Assembly (NCBI GenBank): GCA_902459845.2
Contig: CABPSV020000300.1
Coordinates: forward strand, 150 to 15,993
DNA from: Hepatocystis sp. ex Piliocolobus tephrosceles
Taxonomy: Eukaryota; Apicomplexa; Aconoidasida; Haemosporida; Plasmodiidae
Direction: 5' to 3'
Length of the DNA stretch: 15,844 nt
The position numbers and the translations under genes were made by a program. Below are positions 12,001-15,844 of the stretch, piece by piece; position 1 is the stretch's first letter, and every line of letters begins with the position of its first letter. The notes beneath the pieces are model-generated. The model was not told the DNA's origin, made no database searches, and saw nothing but the letters and a program-made list of their open reading frames with translations.

Positions 12001-15000
12001 TTTTTTTTTTTCAAATAAATCAAAGTATTATTTACTTTTGTATGATATACATTTTTATGATATACTAACAAATTATTAAAAATTAAATTATATATATTTG
12101 TTATATCCGTTATGTTCACTATTTCCTTTTTTTCATTTTTAATAAAATTAGCAATTTTTTTATTTCTGTTACGTTTATTTTTATGGCCAGAGTAAGTAAA
12201 AGTATCTGTTCTTATGGAACTCACGGTGTATTCCTCATCCTGGTCCTGTATTACTTCCTTTCCGTATTTATTCTCTTGATTACTCCCTTTACTACTTCCT
12301 TTACTACTGCATTTACTACTGCATTTACTACTGCCTTCACTACTTCCTTTACTACTACCTTCACTACTTCCTTTACTACTACCTTCACTACTTCCTTTAC
12401 TACTGCCACTCATATCAGTCACATGCCCCTTTACCATACTCAAACTACCTTGTCCTAATTTGCCCATATTATATGTACCAGACCCCTTAATTTCAGTTTT
12501 ATCTACCAAAGACCGGAATGGCTCAGTTAAAAGGCCATGTTCCATAAAATTTTCCCGACTGTAATATTCATTTATAAAAGTTCTTTTTGTTTGAATTTTT
12601 TTTAAATGTTTTTTTAAATTTAAAATTTCATTCTGTATATATGTAAAATGTAAATAATACAAACGAATTTCATTTAAATATAATCGTAGAATTTTTTTTC
12701 TATTGGTGCTGTTACTTAAGCACAAGCATAAAGTTTCAATGACACTTTTATTGATATAGTTATCATGTTTCAGAAAAAGTTCTAAACAAATAGTATTTGT
12801 TGGTATAAAGTTAACAAGAGGTAATAAATTATTCACATTTATTATGCACTTACAAATATTTATATCAAACTCTTTTATATTATTACTATAATCACTTATT
12901 GTCAAAATAAAACTGTTTGGTATTATTACATTAGTATTATCCATAATTATATCATAATTATATTCATATATTTTTTCTATACCATTCTCATTCTTATCAT
13001 TTTTTACATCCTTTATTTTAATTTTTTTTGTAAAAAATCTCCAAAATTTATTTTTACTGTTTTTATTATCAGTAATAGGTTCTTTTGAATCATTTACTCT
13101 TGGCAGTATGTTACTGTTATAAGTTTCATTGTCACTCTTGTTACTTTTATTGCCACTTCTACTGCAACTTCTACTGCAACTTCTACTACCACTTTTATTG
13201 CCACTTCGTTTGTTAACGTATAATAGTTCTTTATTTTGACCAGAATACATTATGCCTAGCTCTGATTCTCTGTCCTCCCTCGTGTTTACGAATCGTTTCT
13301 CCATTTGCTCATCCATCATATGTATTTTTTTCAAATCTTCACTAAACCGTTTTCGATAAGAAGGATAACAACCCATATAGTTTGAAAATTTATTTATGCA
13401 CATATTTTTTTTTAATTCGTTTATTGTCTCATTTGAATCAATAGATATGTTATTGTTAAGTTTATTTTTATTCATCCAACAATTGTTACTACTATAAGTT
13501 TTATCATGTTTTTCAAAATCGGATTCTACCATAAGCCTCATTTTTTTGGCATTTCTATCTATTATATCGTAATTATTATCAGACAAAACAACCATTTGGT
13601 TAGCCACATAATTATCAACGTGTTTATTTTCTCTCTGATCATCATGATCATCACTGTTATATTTTTTTAGTAACCCATTTTCATTTACCAAACCAGGTGG
13701 TGCATTTATTTTTTCATTATTACTATAGGTTCTTTTTAAACATTTATTAGAATGTTGTAAAATATGATTCCCTTTTTTTCCTCCTATGTTTCCTCCCATT
13801 TGTTCATGTCTTAAGTTCCAATTCTTTTTTTTATTATCAAAAACAAAACTAAATTTATTAACTTGATTATTGTCTGCTTGTGTATATAAACAATAATTAC
13901 GTAAAGGTAATCTGTGAATAAAACAAATACAATTTTTTTTTTCATCTCTATAAAAATTTTGATTTTTTTTTTTTAATAATGTAAATAATGATTCAATAAT
14001 AACGTTATGTAAATAAATACTCAGTTTTTTTTTTGTAGAAGATACTTTTTCTTGTTTAAACAAAAAAGAGCAATTTATATTATAAGATAATAAAAAACTA
14101 TTCTCTCTGATTTTACAATCATTGAAATGATGTAATTTAAAGGGAACATAAATAAAACTCATATGAGGTATTACTATATTAAATAACATATCATAAGAAA
14201 ACCAGATGTTATTATTGTTATCTGTATCATTTACTATTATCTTATTGTTACAGGAGTTTTTATTATTATTATTATTATATTTTGCTTCTGGGTTATGCAT
14301 AAAAGTTGATATTATTTCTTTCCAAATCTTTTTTTTTAATGTTTCGTTATTACTAGCTCTACCAGTAGCAGTAAAACCACCGATAGCAGTAGAACCACCA
14401 GTAGTAGTATAAACTAACTGATCCAATATTTTCTTTAATTTTGCTAATAAATGGAAAGGACATGATGTCTCAAATTTTTGCAAAAACTCCAAATCTACTT
14501 CTTCAATTTCTTCACTTTTCTTATTCCTATTATTTATTATATTATTATATTCAATGTATTTTATACAGTCTTGCACGCTCGGAATAATATTAAAAATTTT
14601 ACCGCAACCGCTTTTAAATAAAAGCCAAAATTCTATAAAACGTATTAAATTATAAATTGCATCTAAAATAGAAGATGTAATGGTACAATTTATTTTTTCG
14701 TAGTTTAAAATATTATCAAATAATGGTGGTTTATCATTTTTAAAACTTTGTTCAAGTATATAATCATAATTAGTAGAGTTATAATTATTAATTTTGTTGT
14801 AATTTCCGTTTATGTTTTTACATGTTACACAACTGTTACCGTTCTCGTGTTTACTACTACTACTATTACTACTACTACTACTACTAATACTACTATTATT
14901 ATTGTAAATATTATTATGATATATTATACCATTAGATGGAGTAATCAATGTAGTATTATCGTCATTTTCATTAACATTCGATACAAAACAATTATAACCA

Positions 15001-15598
15001 TTATAATATTTGTTATTATTATTCTTAAAATCATTATTCATATTTTTACATACTACAACATCCATATTATTTGTTTTTTTATGTTTAATAAATGACAATA
15101 GTACATTCTTATAATATTTTAAATTTGTTTTTAAATTTTTTAATGCTCTTAAATCATATGTTTTTGTAATTATATGTACATCTAAACCATCTTCGGGTGT
15201 TATTCTAAATCCTAAATTGTGTTTTGGTATATAAAAGTTGTATTTATTTTTATGTTTATCATTGTTTTTGTTATTTTTACTACTTCTACCATCATTTTTG
15301 CTACTGTTATTTTCACTACTACTATTGTTTAAAAAACTATCCAAATTTTTAAAACATCTTGACTTATCATTTTTTGTAGTATATAATCTTTTATTATTTG
15401 TCTTTTTTTTTAAACATCTTTTTTTTATTCTTTTATTAATACAATAATCGCTAAAGGATCCAGAATTAGGAATATCGTTGTTGTCAATTATCCCATTTAT
15501 TTTTCTTCTTTTCTTTAGCTCTATTTTTTTTTTCTTATATTTTATTGAGTCCGGTTCATCGTTAAAAGCGTTTTCAATTGGGTTAATTAAGATTTCTC
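42..15598 (-). CDS. Giant repeat-rich protein (main exon), possible bridge-like lipid-transfer protein
   Basis: One continuous minus-strand frame of about 5,185 codons ends at TAA (42-44). The frame is open upstream of 15344 and reads EILINPIENAF just after a splice acceptor at 15599-15600. There is no in-frame ATG before about 15065, so this exon is 5'-partial. With the proposed first exon the protein is about 5,200 aa. Structured blocks in that numbering lie near residues 16-190, 318-372, 480-560, 900-1030, 1100-1490, 1850-2116, 2630-2830, 3320-3510, 3830-4180, 4460-4670 and 4890-5000. Each is rich in alternating hydrophobic strands, often followed by a short helix. Between them lie Asn, Ser, Lys/Asp and Gly repeats, as is usual for Plasmodium proteins. 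The strand-strand-helix repetition and great length resemble VPS13/Csf1/Tweek-type repeating beta-groove proteins, which form hydrophobic channels between membranes. I see no enzyme motif. The existence of the gene is near certain. The family is inference (about 0.35). It could instead be a Plasmodium-specific giant protein. Confidence 0.96.
600..970 (-). other. C-terminal structured block 11
   Basis: About 965 to 850 is strongly hydrophobic (DYYLLLFINCNLLFFLYFY), followed by YTYPVKKIKFQKTLNILKIY and a poly-Lys tract. HCMSRKLSDIRQFKVSTSIIG then leads into a disordered basic tail. The hydrophobic stretch of about 17 residues could be a membrane-associated helix or paired strands. It is the most membrane-like segment in the main exon. 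Confidence 0.35.
1270..1434 (-). repeat. 15-bp tandem repeat, 11 units, RDRYD pentapeptide
   Basis: Eleven head-to-tail 15-bp units encode RDRYD, with RDKYD and RDKYA variants toward the C-terminal side. Unit boundaries are exact and the variation is single-base. The protein segment alternates Arg/Asp with Tyr and is probably disordered. Confidence 0.95.
1640..2265 (-). other. Structured block 10, largest repeat-free region
   Basis: About 200 residues have almost no low-complexity sequence. They read LWAINIDDLICFIPPFDKGF, FSLYINRFIIYDYNKINI, YEYRLFIKN, a helix to HSIKHLLKG, FYFIAYEDF, IFILHNKTIMNLIAYFSEL and PETTFPNFIKSYSFVNV. The absence of inserts suggests strong constraint, so this is the best segment for a profile search. 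'LWxINIDDLxxFIP' resembles a recurring strand in Csf1/VPS13-like proteins, by recollection only. Confidence 0.45.
2290..2325 (-). repeat. Short 15-bp duplication, KRNVN
   Basis: Two copies of a 15-bp unit encode NKRNVNKRNVNEK. This is a young-looking minimal tandem duplication in a basic linker. Confidence 0.85.
2645..2702 (-). repeat. Ala/Asn/Thr/Lys low-complexity repeat
   Basis: Imperfect 6- and 12-bp units encode AKAKVNTKANANTNANTKGK. The region is a disordered linker. Confidence 0.85.
3080..4160 (-). other. Structured block 9, interrupted by a Ser/Glu repeat
   Basis: About 4150 to 3950 reads LNFTISLYSSSITIDPYFLSA, then a helix with many Tyr and Lys. The phrase 'strand-SxxITIDPYFL' followed by a helix is typical of late beta-groove units. 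About 3670 to 3570 holds VLICIDVKNINIDIL. After the Ser/Glu repeat, about 3300 to 3085 holds FFYMISF, RISIRLYCTIICN and ILSIIIYNFRCIF. Confidence 0.35.
3398..3480 (-). repeat. 9-bp repeat encoding ESS units after a Ser run
   Basis: A run of Ser codons passes into five ESS tripeptides (9-bp unit) and GSSE. The acidic Ser-rich tract is a plausible kinase target but nothing in it proves this. Confidence 0.93.
4361..4486 (-). repeat. Asn/Lys-rich duplicated tract
   Basis: Two near-identical copies of about 49 bp encode KNKNNHKNY followed by an Asn run. This is asparagine-rich low complexity typical of Plasmodium, with duplication of a larger unit on top of trinucleotide expansion. Confidence 0.93.
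4842..4928 (-). repeat. Lys/Asp repeat and poly-Lys tract
   Basis: Imperfect KDKN/RDKNEDK units follow a poly-A coding run (Lys tract). The region is strongly basic and disordered, close to other KKK clusters. Confidence 0.9.
5090..5700 (-). other. Structured block 8
   Basis: Strands WKLSYCNLSIYNISLFSCVYL (about 5685-5610) are followed by helix-like FVHYINKLYNHEWF (about 5400-5340) and then SIVCCYIPIFYKNI and FLLLTKYYKNIPYV. The block lies between the Ser/Asn/Lys repeat on its N-terminal side and a very basic low-complexity stretch on its C-terminal side. No family motif is recognised. Confidence 0.35.
5769..5958 (-). repeat. Ser/Asn/Lys repeat (SSNSSK)
   Basis: Units of 9 and 18 bp encode SSK and SSN tripeptides over about 63 residues. 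All six frames are open or nearly so across it, which creates long spurious antisense frames, including one of almost pure leucine. Confidence 0.95.
6273..6372 (-). repeat. 15-bp repeat, NSDKS pentapeptide
   Basis: About five units of 15 bp encode SDKSS/SDKSN, next to Asn-rich sequence with Gly-Asn motifs. It is a disordered linker. Confidence 0.93.
7020..7112 (-). repeat. 15-bp repeat, KGKNS pentapeptide
   Basis: Four near-exact 15-bp units encode KGKNS and grade into KSGKEKNGKGK. The tract is strongly basic. Confidence 0.93.
7150..7760 (-). other. Structured block 7 with TD/KD repeat insert
   Basis: About 7755 to 7670 reads CTNIQLFISFENVNLCYLI, a strand pair. About 7335 to 7150 reads YNINLNFLLKCSYI, LHIFFPYLYLIL and VISHLTIANVKYVTKY. 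The Thr-Asp and Lys-Asp dipeptide repeats are inserted between these two halves, which suggests that the repeat forms a surface loop rather than a domain boundary. Confidence 0.4.
7371..7520 (-). repeat. 6-bp repeats: Thr-Asp then Lys-Asp dipeptides
   Basis: A 6-bp unit encodes TD about ten times, with GTYT and MD variants, and then changes by point substitution to KD units and ends at EEGEID. Both halves share the GAC codon phase, suggesting that one array diverged from the other. Confidence 0.95.
8514..8752 (-). repeat. 15-bp repeat, about 16 units, NHPNS/NHPNN
   Basis: About sixteen 15-bp units encode HPNSN, with HPNNN and HSNSN variants. On the N-terminal half the Ser and Asn forms alternate regularly, giving a 30-bp higher-order unit. 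It is the longest array in the window. Confidence 0.96.
9089..9166 (-). repeat. 15-bp repeat, GDELK/RDESK
   Basis: Five 15-bp units encode KGDEL twice and then KGDES/KRDES variants. The charged linker lies between blocks 6 and 7. Confidence 0.93.
9290..10095 (-). other. Structured block 6, the clearest beta-groove-like unit
   Basis: About 10090 to 9890 reads LLFILVNKTNIIIKNKTIGL, then a VFNEFLFEICQVQEGINISLKLKSLYFYYI-type strand series (quoted in pieces: FLFEICQVQ, INISLKLKSLYFYY). About 9590 to 9300 adds FDLYINY, CQIQLDIYINN, IIKLSLSNLNFFYSS and a helix-like LFVLLNNMAMHYFLCYIQERK. Strand, turn, strand, then 'LSLSNLxF' followed by a helix is the layout I associate with VPS13-type repeats. 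This is the best internal evidence for a lipid-transfer role. Confidence 0.45.
9806..9860 (-). repeat. 6-bp Gly-Thr/Gly-Ala repeat
   Basis: A 6-bp unit encodes alternating GT and GA dipeptides (about nine). It has higher GC than its surroundings and sits right after block 6. Confidence 0.93.
11450..11514 (-). repeat. 12-bp repeat, DSRT/DSRI/DSGT
   Basis: About five to six 12-bp units encode DSRT, DSRI and DSGT tetrapeptides within a polar linker. Confidence 0.92.
11676..11735 (-). repeat. 18-bp repeat, GVVNEE
   Basis: About three 18-bp units encode GVVNEE, with a divergent MNGGVVNE copy. The tract is Gly/Asn/Glu-rich. Confidence 0.9.
12284..12412 (-). repeat. 12-bp repeat, GSSK/GSSE/CSSK
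   Basis: About ten 12-bp units encode GSSK alternating with GSSE, then two CSSK units and GSSK again. The regular K/E alternation gives a 24-bp superunit over the first part. Confidence 0.95.
13138..13208 (-). repeat. 12-bp repeat, SRSC/SGNK
   Basis: Imperfect 12-bp units encode GSRS, CSRS and GNKS tetrapeptides. The tract is a basic, Ser-rich linker. Confidence 0.9.
13880..14700 (-). other. Structured blocks 2-3, hydrophobic strands and helices
   Basis: From about 14692 to 14530 the protein reads CTITSSILDAIYNLIRFIEF and continues hydrophobic to FNIIPSVQDC, a strand plus long helix pattern. After an Asn-rich insert, about 14208 to 13970 holds FNIVIPHMSFIYVPFKL and later LSIYLHNVIIESLFTLLKK. 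These are alternating hydrophobic strands closed by a helix, the arrangement expected of a beta-groove unit. A Gly/Thr mini-repeat (about 14355-14412) and an Asn run interrupt the region. Confidence 0.4.
14355..14412 (-). repeat. Gly/Thr/Ala mini-repeat (GGSTAIGG)
   Basis: Imperfect 18-bp units encode TTTGGSTAIGGFTATGR. The segment is GC-richer than its neighbours and is a Gly-rich loop inside structured blocks 2-3. Confidence 0.85.
14848..14900 (-). repeat. Poly-serine trinucleotide run
   Basis: AGT-type serine codons repeat with Asn and Ile interruptions. The run continues toward an Asn-rich segment on the N-terminal side. Confidence 0.92.
15075..15598 (-). other. N-terminal structured block with GLDVHIITKTYD motif
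   Basis: After the splice junction the protein reads EILINPIENAFNDEP, then a basic stretch with several KK/KR pairs, then an Asn/Ser/Lys linker. It returns to order with YNFYIPKHNLGFRI and GLDVHIITKTYDLR (about 15147-15188), followed by a Lys-rich helix-like segment. In Csf1/Tweek/BLTP1 proteins I recall an N-terminal strand pair after a membrane helix and a later GLEWxxYNRT..Y-like motif, and this order is similar. That comparison is from memory and weak. A TTG at 15344-15342 is only an internal Leu codon. Confidence 0.4.
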
Positions 15599-15750
15599 CT
15601 GTAAATGCAAGCAGATAAATATATAAATTATGAGTGCAGTAAAAAAAAAAAAAAAAAAAAAAAAGTCATAAGTTATTCATAGCAGTACTACCAACAGTAC
15701 TAATAATACCAAAAAAAAAAAATAAAGGGTTATTTATTTGTGCATATTAC
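15599..15750 (-). other. Probable intron, phase 1
   Basis: The 3' end is a strong acceptor: the minus strand reads TTTATCTGCTTGCATTTACAG, with a run of more than 20 T further upstream (plus-strand A run at about 15641-15664). The main frame meets TGA at 15668-15666, so this stretch cannot be a simple coding extension to an ATG. The donor is less certain. GTAATATG starting at 15750 is the one that preserves frame with the ATG-led exon, while GTAGTAAT three bases earlier would create a stop at the junction. The resulting 152-bp length is normal for Plasmodium introns. Confidence 0.6.
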
Positions 15751-15796
15751 TACATTTAAACGTAAAAACCACAACGACATGCATAATTATTTCCAT
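15751..15796 (-). CDS. Candidate upstream exon with start codon
   Basis: On the minus strand, ATG at 15796-15794 opens MEIIMHVVVVFTFKC and ends in one base (A at 15751) before a GTAATATG donor. Splicing to the acceptor at 15599 gives a split AGA (Arg) codon and keeps the main frame open, so the phases agree. The peptide is a hydrophobic strand that would pair with EILINPI after the junction. Alternatives: the same frame is open without a stop from 15797 to the window edge (rich in Phe), so the exon could begin further upstream. The TATAG at about 15802-15806 could also be an acceptor, making this a 51-base internal exon. This is the best local model, not a certain one. Confidence 0.4.
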
Positions 15797-15844
15797 TTCT
15801 ACTATACAAAACGATAAAAAAAAAAAAAAAAATAAGAAAAAATA
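15797..15844 (-). other. 5' flank, leader or upstream intron
   Basis: A T-rich stretch on the minus strand (plus-strand A run at about 15816-15832) precedes the candidate ATG. It could be 5' untranslated leader, the polypyrimidine tract of another intron ending at TATAG, or coding sequence for a Phe-rich hydrophobic segment, since no stop interrupts the frame to the window edge. The sequence does not decide among these, and no promoter element is recognisable. Confidence 0.4.

Larger units (their letters stand above)
11150..12950 (-). other. Structured blocks 4-5 separated by a Ser/Gly repeat linker
   Basis: About 12945 to 12560 contains several strands (VIIPNSFILTISDY, DINICKCIINVNNLL, TICLELFLKH) and a long helix around ILNLKKHLKKIQTKR. 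After the GSSK/GSSE linker, about 12175 to 11800 and 11390 to 11190 hold further strands, such as ILIYISILKLKKNNKVFSL and ELCICLLSIYKNILPF, leading to a Lys-rich helix. The spacing of hydrophobic residues suggests amphipathic beta-strands facing a lipid-like interior, but this is only pattern reading. Confidence 0.4.

Noticed and set aside
15063..15065. First in-frame ATG of the main exon as the true start
   Set aside because: It would discard the ordered GLDVHIITKTYD segment and about 530 bases of open frame just upstream, and ignores the acceptor at 15599.
15342..15344. TTG as a start codon
   Set aside because: The frame continues upstream with sensible sequence to a splice acceptor; TTG starts are not expected for a nuclear gene here.
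1..15844. tRNA, rRNA, mobile elements or bacterial-type operon features
   Set aside because: Nothing with the needed sequence or structure was seen; the window is filled by one coding exon.

Overview
This is a very AT-rich eukaryotic window that looks like nuclear DNA of a malaria parasite (Plasmodium; species not determined). The signs are lysine/asparagine-dominated coding sequence, long asparagine, serine and charged low-complexity inserts, frequent poly-A/poly-T runs inside coding sequence, and a short AT-rich intron with a T-rich acceptor.

The window is essentially one giant gene on the minus strand. A single uninterrupted reading frame runs from 15598 down to a TAA at 42-44 (about 5,185 codons). 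The frame has no in-frame ATG until about 15065, although it is open well upstream of that. A good splice acceptor (minus-strand TTTACAG, AG at 15600-15599) shows that this is the long last or second exon and that translation starts in an upstream exon. The best local candidate is a short exon at 15751-15796 (ATG at 15796-15794) joined through a 152-bp intron. That gives a protein of about 5,200 aa. The frame is also open upstream of that ATG to the window edge, so the true 5' end may lie outside.

The protein alternates between (a) hydrophobic, beta-strand-rich blocks ending in short helix-like segments and (b) long disordered, repeat-rich linkers. At least eight structured blocks can be seen. 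Their pattern of strand pairs followed by a helix recalls the repeating beta-groove architecture of bridge-like lipid-transfer proteins (VPS13, ATG2, Csf1/Tweek/BLTP1, Hobbit/BLTP2). An N-terminal hydrophobic strand pair and a GLDVHIITKTYD motif weakly favour the Csf1/BLTP1 branch. This assignment is inference from pattern alone; I do not recognise the protein by name.

About 19 tandem or low-complexity coding repeats are scattered through the linkers. Many independent ones have a 15-bp (5-codon) unit. The short plus-strand frames are antisense shadows of these repeats and I found no credible plus-strand gene. The outer edges hold 41 bases of 3' flank (1-41) and intron plus 5' sequence (15599-15844).
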